IMG/VR virus record: IMGVR_UViG_3300032731_000147
Coordinates: 1 to 26,037 of that record
Strand: one strand, 5' to 3'
DNA from: a virus
DNA length: 26,037 bases
Shown: in pieces, positions 19,994 to 26,037 of the stretch
How the letters are laid out: every line of letters begins with the position of its first letter
How positions within the stretch are numbered: the stretch's first letter is position 1
Notes under the pieces: generated by a model
What the model was told of the DNA's origin: nothing
Database searches by the model: none
The model's input: only the letters and a program-made list of their open reading frames with translations
Translations under genes and position numbers: made by a program

Positions 19994-20599
19994 TCAGGAC
20001 AGAAAAAGGCGCGTCCCCGGATGTTCATCGACGACGATCTTCGACGGTCGACCGTGAAAGCGGACGAAAAGTCCTTCGGGCGTCAGGTCCTTCCCGGCGT
20101 CCGCGGGGACCAGGGGATGAATCCCGGCCAGGCATAGGGTCGCGAATTCGTTACAGGTGAACCGCCGCGGATTGTCCAGGCGGAACAGGCGTTTTGCCGG
20201 ACCCTTCTTCATTACGCGATTCCATATCAGATAAAGAAGGATCAAGCGGTTGTCGTATGCTTTCCCGTGTGTCGCCTTCGCCCGCTTCCAGATTTCCGCC
20301 TTCTGTTCCGGCTTCAGGTCCAGGGTCTTCGAAAAGATCCGAAGAACGCGTCCATCCTGGAAGGCGTCAAGAAGGTGCGAATAGGGTGACGGATAGACCC
20401 CGGCCTTGTGTGATTCATAGATCCAGGACGGGGTTTCGCTTGTGAAGGTGAAATGAATCAGAACGTGATTTATCGCGGACGGGATCATCGCCCCTTCCCA
20501 GGACGCGCGGTCGTTCGCCCGGATCATCTTGCAAAGAAGATTTGTTCCGGCGGTGAATTCGATCGCGATCTGGTCGATCCGGTTCGTCATTGATTCCAT
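19994..20599 (-). CDS. Papain-like (NlpC/P60, YiiX-type) protein, putative peptidase/amidase
   Basis: This 201-residue protein shows the permuted papain-like order in which the His motif comes first: INHVLIHFTF (His45), WIYESHKAGV (Glu62), then the Cys motif RFTCNEFATLC (Cys149). YiiX/YebB-type relatives read '.SHvgi...' then 'C.Ef'. Such enzymes cut amide bonds in peptidoglycan or lipids; with the lipoprotein and transglutaminase-like genes beside it, a role at the cell wall during entry or lysis is plausible but inferred. I chose ATG at 20599 (GGGGGGAAG ribosome binding site), not the ORF start at 20845, which lies inside the lipoprotein gene. Confidence 0.6.
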   Translation of the reverse strand: MESMTNRIDQIAIEFTAGTNLLCKMIRANDRASWEGAMIPSAINHVLIHFTFTSETPSWIYESHKAGVYPSPYSHLLDAFQDGRVLRIFSKTLDLKPEQKAEIWKRAKATHGKAYDNRLILLYLIWNRVMKKGPAKRLFRLDNPRRFTCNEFATLCLAGIHPLVPADAGKDLTPEGLFVRFHGRPSKIVVDEHPGTRLFLS

Positions 20600-20618
20600 G
20601 ATCTTCCCCCCCGGTGTC

Positions 20619-21533
20619 CTATCGTCCCGACCCTGTCCCGTCCGCGCCGTTCGCCAGGGCGGCTTGACCGCGGGCCCGGTCGGCTTCGCCCCCGGCGTCC
20701 GCGCCGTTCCCCTTCGGGTTCGAATGTCCATGTTCGAAGGCAACGAAAAGCTTCCCCGCGGGATGTAGGATCTTGACCGCTTTCGCCGTGTCCTTCGCGA
20801 CAGTTGCGGCGGACGCGGACGCGGCGACCTGTCCGAAGTGTCCATCGGCCCCGACCTTCAGGGCGCGGGCGGCGTCGGTCCGGGTGAAGTGACAGAAGAC
20901 CGGGGTCGACGTCGCGGCCTTGATGTGTGCGATCAGGGCGGCGTGATTCGCGTCGTTCTTCAGCGTCGCGTCTTCGTTCGCTTCCAGGTCGGACGTCCAG
21001 GCGTCGACCAGGTCCCCGAATGCGGCGTTCATCTTGTCGAAGTGAACGATTTTCTTCGCCAGTGGGGCCCGGTCCGCGGGCGGGGAATCGTCGGTTTCCA
21101 GAAACAAGTTGATCCGCTTCCCTTCGGCCCGCCGCCCCTTGAGGATCCCCCGGACCCTGGCGACTTCCGCGGGATCCAGCGTCCCGGCGAATCCGTCGGA
21201 ATAGGGGGAAGCGTCCCCGAAGGGACCGTCCCCGGCATTGAACAGGACGAAGGTTTCCCAGGTCGTCCCGTCCCGCCAGGCGTCGATCGTTCCGGCGACC
21301 CCTTCCGGCATTGTCCTGGAAAGGCGGTTCATCCCGTAGACCCGCGCCCCGTCCCACCAGTTGCGGGCGTTGTAGTCAAATCGCGCTTCAGGCGTCGGTC
21401 CAGGGTCCGGGACAGGGCTTGCCGGGCCTTCAGGCGTTCCGGGCGTCGGTTCTACCGGGACGATCAGGTCGCGAAACGTCGCGCATCCTGGGGCCAATAA
21501 TGCCAGGGAAAGGATCAGGACGCGGATTTTCAT
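20619..21533 (-). CDS. Putative lipoprotein, possible TIM-barrel-like
   Basis: The 304-residue protein starts MKIRVLILSLALLAPGCATF. The hydrophobic core plus LAPGC resembles a lipobox with lipidated Cys17, although Ala rather than Leu precedes Pro-Gly, so it is imperfect. A Pro/Thr/Gly linker (about 28-50) follows. The body contains alternating strands and helices (TFVLFNAGDG, KRINLFLETDD, STPVFCHFTRTDAARALKVG, AGKLFVAFEHGHS), suggestive of a TIM barrel, with no catalytic residues I can assign. It overlaps the upstream gene as ATGA with a GGAGATC ribosome binding site. Lipoproteins in phages may act in lysis or superinfection exclusion; that is inference. Confidence 0.65.
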   Translation of the reverse strand: MKIRVLILSLALLAPGCATFRDLIVPVEPTPGTPEGPASPVPDPGPTPEARFDYNARNWWDGARVYGMNRLSRTMPEGVAGTIDAWRDGTTWETFVLFNAGDGPFGDASPYSDGFAGTLDPAEVARVRGILKGRRAEGKRINLFLETDDSPPADRAPLAKKIVHFDKMNAAFGDLVDAWTSDLEANEDATLKNDANHAALIAHIKAATSTPVFCHFTRTDAARALKVGADGHFGQVAASASAATVAKDTAKAVKILHPAGKLFVAFEHGHSNPKGNGADAGGEADRARGQAALANGADGTGSGR

Positions 21534-22222
21534 GCTTTCGATCTCCTTTGTCCGATCTTGACCCGACCGGACAGTCGAAGTCCGTCGGGTTCGTGTGTCC
21601 AGGAATACAAATCGTTAAACGAAAACCAGACCCGGTTCCCGAAATGGTATTCGGGGCGAAGCCTGACCGGAAGTTTGTCTTTGACCGGGGACGATTCGTC
21701 GGAGAAATAACACCAGTCCAGGGCGATCCATTCATTATCTGATTCCCGGAGATATGTCGCCCAGGCGTGACCCCCGTCCGCGGCCCCCGCCCCAGGGCGG
21801 ACCATCCCGGCGGCGACCCTGATCCGGTGAAGCGGGATCCCCAGGTTCGCGCAAAGGGAAGCGATCAGGATCGCGCCGTCTTCACAATCCCCGACCCGGC
21901 GGGCGATCGTTTCGGCGGGGAAGGTCCAGAATTCTTGAATCTGTTTCCCCTGGATCGTTTCGTCCCCGACATATTGGATCATCCGGCAAACGGCGACCTG
22001 GACGAAGTACGCCCGCGCGTCGTTGTCGGTCGCGGCCCTGGCGTTATCGAATGCGGCGCCGGACAGGATCCCCTGAAGGACGACGTCGTCGGACCAGAAG
22101 AACCTGCGGACGTCCATCGCGAACATTCGGGTCGATCCGGGGATCGGGCGTCCTTCGTAAACGATCGGGGCGCGGGGATGTTTATCGTTCCAGAATTCGG
22201 CGTCGCCTGTGCGGTCGATCAT
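21530..22222 (-). CDS. Transglutaminase-like protein
   Basis: This 230-residue protein has the papain-fold triad of transglutaminase-like proteins: RVGDCEDGAILIASLCANLG (Cys113), GGHAWATYL (His152) and EWIALDW (Asp169). In bacteria such domains act as cysteine peptidases or amidases, and phages encode them as accessory or structural proteins. There is no signal peptide. It is co-transcribed with the lipoprotein and the papain-like protein. The ATG at 22222 has a GGGGGATG ribosome binding site. Substrate unknown; cell wall or virion protein processing are both possible. Confidence 0.75.
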   Translation of the reverse strand: MIDRTGDAEFWNDKHPRAPIVYEGRPIPGSTRMFAMDVRRFFWSDDVVLQGILSGAAFDNARAATDNDARAYFVQVAVCRMIQYVGDETIQGKQIQEFWTFPAETIARRVGDCEDGAILIASLCANLGIPLHRIRVAAGMVRPGAGAADGGHAWATYLRESDNEWIALDWCYFSDESSPVKDKLPVRLRPEYHFGNRVWFSFNDLYSWTHEPDGLRLSGRVKIGQRRSKA

Positions 22223-22243
22223 GTATTCATCCCCCGCGATTCA

Positions 22244-22618
22244 TCATCTGACCCTGGACAGAAGTTCCTTGATGTCCCTTCGCCCTTCAGCCTGGGACAC
22301 AAGGACGGTTTCGACCATCGCTTCGACGCGGGACTGGGCCCGCTTCATTTCGACCAGGTCCTTCGCCATCGCGTCGCGACAGGCGCGGGCTTCCTTTTCG
22401 ACGCGGCGGATCTCCACGGCGTTCGAACGGATTTCGCTGTCGTTCGTTTTTATGTTCGATTCGCAAGCGACCAGTCGGTTCGTGTCCTGTCCGTAAATCT
22501 TGATCGGACGCCAGACCAGATTCAGGATCGTCAGTCCGGCAATTACCGAAGCGACGAGTCCGCTTGCCGTCCAGATTTTCGCCCTGTTATTCATGCCGCC
22601 ATTTTCGCCGTTCCCCAT
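22244..22618 (-). CDS. Membrane-anchored coiled-coil protein
   Basis: The 124-residue protein has one hydrophobic segment (about 16-36, WTASGLVASVIAGLTILNLV) followed by a charged coiled coil to the end. The N-terminus is short. This shape fits an inner-membrane spanin component or a holin-like accessory protein, although the coiled coil is longer than usual for holins. The ATG at 22618 has GCGGGGG upstream; an internal ATG at 22594 is a less supported alternative. It lies in front of cell-wall-type genes, which fits a lysis role. Confidence 0.6.
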   Translation of the reverse strand: MGNGENGGMNNRAKIWTASGLVASVIAGLTILNLVWRPIKIYGQDTNRLVACESNIKTNDSEIRSNAVEIRRVEKEARACRDAMAKDLVEMKRAQSRVEAMVETVLVSQAEGRRDIKELLSRVR

Positions 22619-22646
22619 GCTGACCCCCGCAAGTCCACACGCATTT

Positions 22647-23105
22647 TCAAGGCATCGCTATGCTGTCGCCGTCGTGATATGCCGCGCTTGCCGTGTACCA
22701 GAACTCGATTTCGTGTATGGCAAACCAGGTGTTCAGCTCGTCGTCGTCAGAAAACGAAACGCGGATTCGCAAAGGAGCGTTGCTGCCATCGGTCACCGTG
22801 TATTCGTGATATCCCGCCGACACGGTTGTGATTAAGCCCACGGCACCCCATGCGATACCGTTCCACCATTCGACCGTCAGAATGCCGTTGACGGCATCAA
22901 CATAGGTTGCGGGCGATGTCAGTTTCAGAACGACCTTTTCGCAGACCGCTTCTCGACCATGCCCCCACGCAAGGTCAAAGTCCGCTACGTCGGTCGAAAG
23001 CATCCCGCCGATCGCGAACGTCGCCGGATTGCCGTCACACATAAAGGGGGACGCAACGCCAACAGTTGTGTCCGCGATCAGTTTCCCCTTTCTAATAAGT
23101 GCCAC
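22647..23105 (-). CDS. Small beta-rich protein, 152 residues
   Basis: The protein begins MALIRKGKLIADTTVGVASP. Much of it is beta-strand-like, with YHEYTVTDGSNAPLRIRVSF and a final TWFAIHEIEFWYTASA. The pattern resembles discoidin/F5-8C-like carbohydrate-binding modules often attached to fibre proteins. Start codon is GTG at 23105 with AGGGGGTGAAC upstream. It follows the fibre gene and another small gene, and its codon use is unlike that of native phage genes. Glycan binding on the virion is a reasonable guess. Confidence 0.6.
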   Translation of the reverse strand: MALIRKGKLIADTTVGVASPFMCDGNPATFAIGGMLSTDVADFDLAWGHGREAVCEKVVLKLTSPATYVDAVNGILTVEWWNGIAWGAVGLITTVSAGYHEYTVTDGSNAPLRIRVSFSDDDELNTWFAIHEIEFWYTASAAYHDGDSIAMP

Positions 23106-23115
23106 TGTTCACCCC

Positions 23116-23517
23116 CTAGTCAGGCCATGCAACGGAACCATAATCGAATCCAGCTTCCGGTGTCGGGTCATCGTTCGCTTCAACGGCAGCAACAACTTCC
23201 GCCACCGTCAACGCCGTTGGCGTCCCTTGAAGAATTGCGTCGAGGTCGTTCATGTCGAAGGCGGCGAACGCCCCGCCCGCCCGGTGATAATGATGCAGCC
23301 GCCGCATGATGGACATGCACTTCTTGTACAGCGGCGTCGCTGTCGTGACTCCGGGATTAACGAAACGCTCGATGATCTTTTTCATTACGATGCATCGAAC
23401 CAGCTCGTTCTTCGCTACGTTCACACAACGGCCCGAATCGCGAATGATGTCCGCGATCTTCGCTCTGTTGCCATACAGGTTTGCTACGAATGCTTCTTGT
23501 TCTGGTGTGAGCGCCAT
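23116..23517 (-). CDS. Hypothetical protein, 133 residues
   Basis: The protein starts MALTPEQEAFVANLYGNRAK, helical with several basic residues, and ends in an acidic strand-like tail DDPTPEAGFDYGSVAWPD. Short proteins with the MALTPEQE opening occur near tail fibre genes of other phages, function unknown to me. The ribosome binding site AAGGAGAACG is excellent. Codon use resembles its neighbours on either side, all probably exchanged together. Confidence 0.6.
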   Translation of the reverse strand: MALTPEQEAFVANLYGNRAKIADIIRDSGRCVNVAKNELVRCIVMKKIIERFVNPGVTTATPLYKKCMSIMRRLHHYHRAGGAFAAFDMNDLDAILQGTPTALTVAEVVAAVEANDDPTPEAGFDYGSVAWPD

Positions 23518-23528
23518 AATCGTTCTCC

Positions 23529-25139
23529 TTATTCAGCTTCAGGCCAGGTGCTGTACGTCCACGTGTGACGCTTTGGCCAGACAGCCCACACGTTGGTTGT
23601 GATCCCGATGAACTCGATGGCTGCGTACGGAAGTCCGTTCACGTCCATCGCGCCGGAGTAGATGCAGGCGTTCGTTCCTGGTCCATACTCTTCCAGATAG
23701 TTGCCGGTGGCAGGCCAGACTCGCAGAACATTGGTCGTCACGTTTTCCATTCGGTACGACGCCCCGATCAGCAATGCGCTGAGAGGCGGCAGATAGTAGT
23801 CCGAAGATTCGGCGGCGGGATTCGCAATGATCAGCACCCCGGCGAGGTTCTGTGTGATTGTGAGATTGGTGCTGGTAGTTGAGAGCGTTCCTGACGTGAC
23901 GTTTGTAACACTTCTTCCGCCCATATCCAGGTCACCGCTCATCGTCCCGCCCGTGCGCGGGAGGTAGTTCGTCGTAGAGTCCGCCACGGCCCATGTGCCC
24001 GTTCCAAGGTATCCCGCAACGGAATGATCGCCCCAGCTGTATGCCCAATCCCACAGCGACGGGTTGGCAGTCTCTTCATCCAGTAGCCTATACGGAGTTC
24101 CAAAAGGGCCAGCCCGGAATAGGAAATCGGACTCACCATTGTATCCCAGCCCATTCGTAACGGTTTCCCCCGCAAACCCATTTCCCGCCCGAAACTTGAT
24201 CTGGAATGACAGCGCGGCAAACGCATTAGACGAGCGGTCCATCGTGAGATTGTTGGTCATGCTGCGCTCACCGCCCGGGAGTATGGCGAAGGGGTCAACC
24301 TCAGCAGAGAGGTATCCGGATTCCGCATGGTCGCCCCAGCCATAGGCAAGCTCCCACTGGCCGACCTTCGCGCTTGTGATGTCTTCGCCGTCAGTGAATA
24401 CTAGAGAGTTGGTGGCTATGTTGGTAACGCTACCTCCGCCCATGTCGAGATTGCCGCTTGTCAGTTCCACGCGGTCGAATCGTCCGGTCGGGGATGTGAG
24501 CCCGCTTCTTATTCTCCATTCTCCGAAAAGGTCGTGGTCGTCGAAGTCTATGTGTAAAAGCCCATCGCGCCATAATCCGGATTGATTGATCCACGTCCCC
24601 GCCGCCCCGCTGAATCTAATTTGCGCGATGTTCGTCGAATTTTGCCCGCCGTGATCCAGGTTGCCCGTCATTGGATACGTGCCCGCCCGAAGAAGATAGT
24701 CGGACGCCGCCGTCGCCAGGACGCCGGAAGACGTGATCCCGGAGTCGATCGTCAGGATCCCGCGTGCAAGTTCGATCAGGTCGTCGCCGTCGTCCAGGAC
24801 GACCTGACACACGAATTCGCCGTTCGTCGCAACCTGAAGTTTCGAAGGCGCGATCGTGACGACGTTAGAAGTCGCGGAAGAAGAATCGACCGAAACCGAC
24901 CAGGCTGCCCCGGACCAGGATTCGGCATAGTACAGGCGACCCGTGTATCCCGTGACAAGGAAGTCCGCGCCGTCGTCCAGGCAATAGAAGTCCCATCCCT
25001 TCGTCGTCCCCTGGACGGTCCGAAGGTCGCAAGGGCGAAGCGGTTCCTGGATATCGACGGTGATCGAAGCATTCCCCGCGGCGAAGACCGCCGCCGCCGT
25101 AAGCATGAACGCGAAGACCGAAATCCTAAAAACCTTCAT
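23529..25139 (-). CDS. Tail-fibre-like protein with signal peptide
   Basis: This 536-residue protein has a signal peptide-like start (MKVFRISVFAFMLTAAAVFA), a beta-rich N-terminal domain (about 25-135) resembling BppU-type baseplate domains, and a fibre body. The body has repeats: MTGNLDHGG (157), NLDMGGGSVTNI (230), MTNNLTM (294), MSGDLDMGG (400), and twice a WGDH..GYL motif (268, 370), all common in phage fibres. The C-terminal 100 residues probably form the receptor-binding tip. Codon style changes near residues 158-175, suggesting a swapped C-terminal part. A signal peptide on a virion fibre is odd; it could instead be an exported host-surface protein. The ribosome binding site is AAGGAACAC. 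Confidence 0.75.
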   Translation of the reverse strand: MKVFRISVFAFMLTAAAVFAAGNASITVDIQEPLRPCDLRTVQGTTKGWDFYCLDDGADFLVTGYTGRLYYAESWSGAAWSVSVDSSSATSNVVTIAPSKLQVATNGEFVCQVVLDDGDDLIELARGILTIDSGITSSGVLATAASDYLLRAGTYPMTGNLDHGGQNSTNIAQIRFSGAAGTWINQSGLWRDGLLHIDFDDHDLFGEWRIRSGLTSPTGRFDRVELTSGNLDMGGGSVTNIATNSLVFTDGEDITSAKVGQWELAYGWGDHAESGYLSAEVDPFAILPGGERSMTNNLTMDRSSNAFAALSFQIKFRAGNGFAGETVTNGLGYNGESDFLFRAGPFGTPYRLLDEETANPSLWDWAYSWGDHSVAGYLGTGTWAVADSTTNYLPRTGGTMSGDLDMGGRSVTNVTSGTLSTTSTNLTITQNLAGVLIIANPAAESSDYYLPPLSALLIGASYRMENVTTNVLRVWPATGNYLEEYGPGTNACIYSGAMDVNGLPYAAIEFIGITTNVWAVWPKRHTWTYSTWPEAE

Positions 25140-25174
25140 TGTGTTCCTTTCCGCTTCCGCCTGGATCCGCCCCG

Positions 25175-25555
25175 TCAGTCTAAAAACAGTATCACATTCC
25201 CGACCAGGTTCGTATCGAAAACGTCAAAGCGGACCGCGTCGCCTGGGAAAGCGTAAAGGTAAACGGACGGCGACCACTGTTCGAAGGCGTCGTCGCCTTC
25301 CAGGGTGTCGACGTCGTTCGTCACTGATCCGGACACGAAGGAAACCGTCGTCGTGTTGTCGGTCGCCGCGTCCCAGGTGATCAGTCCGGACATTACGCCC
25401 GCGACCCGGTCGGCTTGACCGACGTCGTCGGCGTCGAAGGTGATCGTCCCCGTCCCGTTCGAAATGGTCCCAGTGACCCGCTTCGCGCCCGCGGCCAGGA
25501 CGGAACCCGCGGCCAGGACGCCGATCGCCAGGAAAAGAAGGATTCGTCGGTTCAT
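25175..25555 (-). CDS. Secreted beta-rich protein, 126 residues
   Basis: The protein starts MNRRILLFLAIGVLAAGSVL and has a clear signal peptide with probable cleavage after LAAG or VLA. The mature part is Thr/Asp-rich and strand-rich (ITFDADDVGQADRVAGVMSG), with no motif recognised. A GGGGGAAC ribosome binding site supports ATG at 25555. Together with the fibre-like gene it may form a periplasmic or surface-exposed module. Confidence 0.6.
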   Translation of the reverse strand: MNRRILLFLAIGVLAAGSVLAAGAKRVTGTISNGTGTITFDADDVGQADRVAGVMSGLITWDAATDNTTTVSFVSGSVTNDVDTLEGDDAFEQWSPSVYLYAFPGDAVRFDVFDTNLVGNVILFLD

Positions 25556-25591
25556 TTGATGTTCCCCCAGATTTTTCTTCGATCTTCTATC

Positions 25592-25609
25592 TTCGGCCAG
25601 GATTTCCGG
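25592..25609 (-). repeat. Intergenic repeat, copy D
   Basis: TTCGGCCAGGATTTCCGG lies just after the stop of the gene at 25614. It is identical to the 17 bp core of copy B. Here it sits far from the head genes where the other three copies occur. Confidence 0.7.
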
Positions 25610-25613
25610 AAGA

Positions 25614-26003
25614 TCATTTCATCCGGAAACCATCTTCAACGTCCCACTTCAGGACCCAGGTCCCGCCATCGGTCGCCCATCCACGCGAGTTCGTCCCGGA
25701 CCCGTAGGGGATCGTAAGGGGAAGGATCCCGTCCAGGATGTTCGTCCCCTTCGCGGTAGCGAACGTGTCGATGTAAGATAGTCGATGTCCGTCGTCGTCG
25801 GTCCGGGGATCCCCCAGGTCTTCGAACGGGGATTCCGGTTCCCATTCGATCAGGGTGTCGTCGAAGTCGGTCGAAACGTCGGTCGCCCGGATGTATATGT
25901 CCTTTCCCGATTTGCGGTCGTTCATCAAGGCGTCGATCATTCCGCCGCGCCATCCGGTCCCGACGGGCCCGGTCCTGTGCGCCTGGGGCCCCCGGAAGTC
26001 CAT
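25614..26003 (-). CDS. Hypothetical protein, 129 residues
   Basis: The protein begins MDFRGPQAHRTGPVGTGWRG and is acidic and soluble, with ATDVSTDFDDTLIEWEPESP and a Trp-rich end WATDGGTWVLKWDVEDGF. An in-frame stop lies just upstream (26019-26021), so the gene is complete. The ribosome binding site is weak (GGAAACATC), and ATG at residue 22 is a possible alternative start. No family recognised; location suggests a virion or accessory protein. Confidence 0.6.
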   Translation of the reverse strand: MDFRGPQAHRTGPVGTGWRGGMIDALMNDRKSGKDIYIRATDVSTDFDDTLIEWEPESPFEDLGDPRTDDDGHRLSYIDTFATAKGTNILDGILPLTIPYGSGTNSRGWATDGGTWVLKWDVEDGFRMK

Positions 26004-26037
26004 CGCGATGTTTCCGTTCTATCGGCGAGCCCAGACC

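Noticed and set aside
1-26037. tRNA genes, phage integrase or insertion sequence
   Set aside because: I saw no cloverleaf with conserved tRNA bases, no tyrosine or serine recombinase motif and no transposase. Their absence outside the window cannot be judged.

Overview
The window is most likely a segment of a tailed double-stranded DNA phage or prophage. All convincing genes lie on the minus strand, so the gene order reads from high to low coordinates. The head module (terminase small and large subunits, portal, scaffold, major capsid protein) is recognisable. Start codons overlap stop codons in ATGA style at many junctions, and G-rich Shine-Dalgarno sequences precede most genes. The base composition is GC-rich and the genuine phage genes use a very uniform, purine-rich codon set. 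Signal peptides and a probable lipoprotein point to a bacterial, probably Gram-negative, host. I cannot name the host with confidence. No phage integrase, repressor, tRNA or CRISPR array is visible.

Region by region, in transcription order: 26003-22244 holds secreted or displayed proteins (two with signal peptides, one of them a tail-fibre-like protein), two small accessory proteins and a membrane-anchored coiled coil. 22222-19994 holds a transglutaminase-like protein, a lipoprotein and a papain-like (NlpC/P60-type) protein, followed by terminator-like hairpins. A promoter near 19840 starts a run of small and membrane proteins down to 17905. 17859-9414 is the DNA metabolism region: a Rad50/SbcC-like ATPase, a protein with an SSB-like acidic C-terminus, a protein ending in an FtsK gamma-type winged helix, a Cas4/AddB-like iron-sulfur nuclease and a replication protein whose gene carries iteron-like repeats. 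9417-6922 holds small zinc-binding and hypothetical proteins, and RusA follows at 6925-6419. From 6441 to 1 come an HTH protein, terminase, portal, scaffold, capsid and the start of another secreted protein.

The most striking feature is a block at about 14211-15727. It contains four 52-60 bp sites with the architecture of integron attC sites: 7 bp complementary ends (RYYYAAC and GTTRRRY), an unpaired spacer, an inner stem with one extra base in three of them, and a variable loop. Each separates a single small gene from the next, and stop codons fall in or next to the sites. This looks like an array of integron gene cassettes without an integrase, embedded in a phage replication module. A 48 bp sequence ending in GTTGGG borders this block and also borders a second, weaker cassette-like island (7911-8703). 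A third partial copy lies at 15696-15727. These could be the acceptor sites into which cassettes were inserted. The codon use of both islands differs visibly from the surrounding phage genes.

The recombination genes probably work together: the ATPase, the SSB-tipped protein and the nuclease in end processing and annealing, with RusA resolving branched DNA before packaging by terminase.
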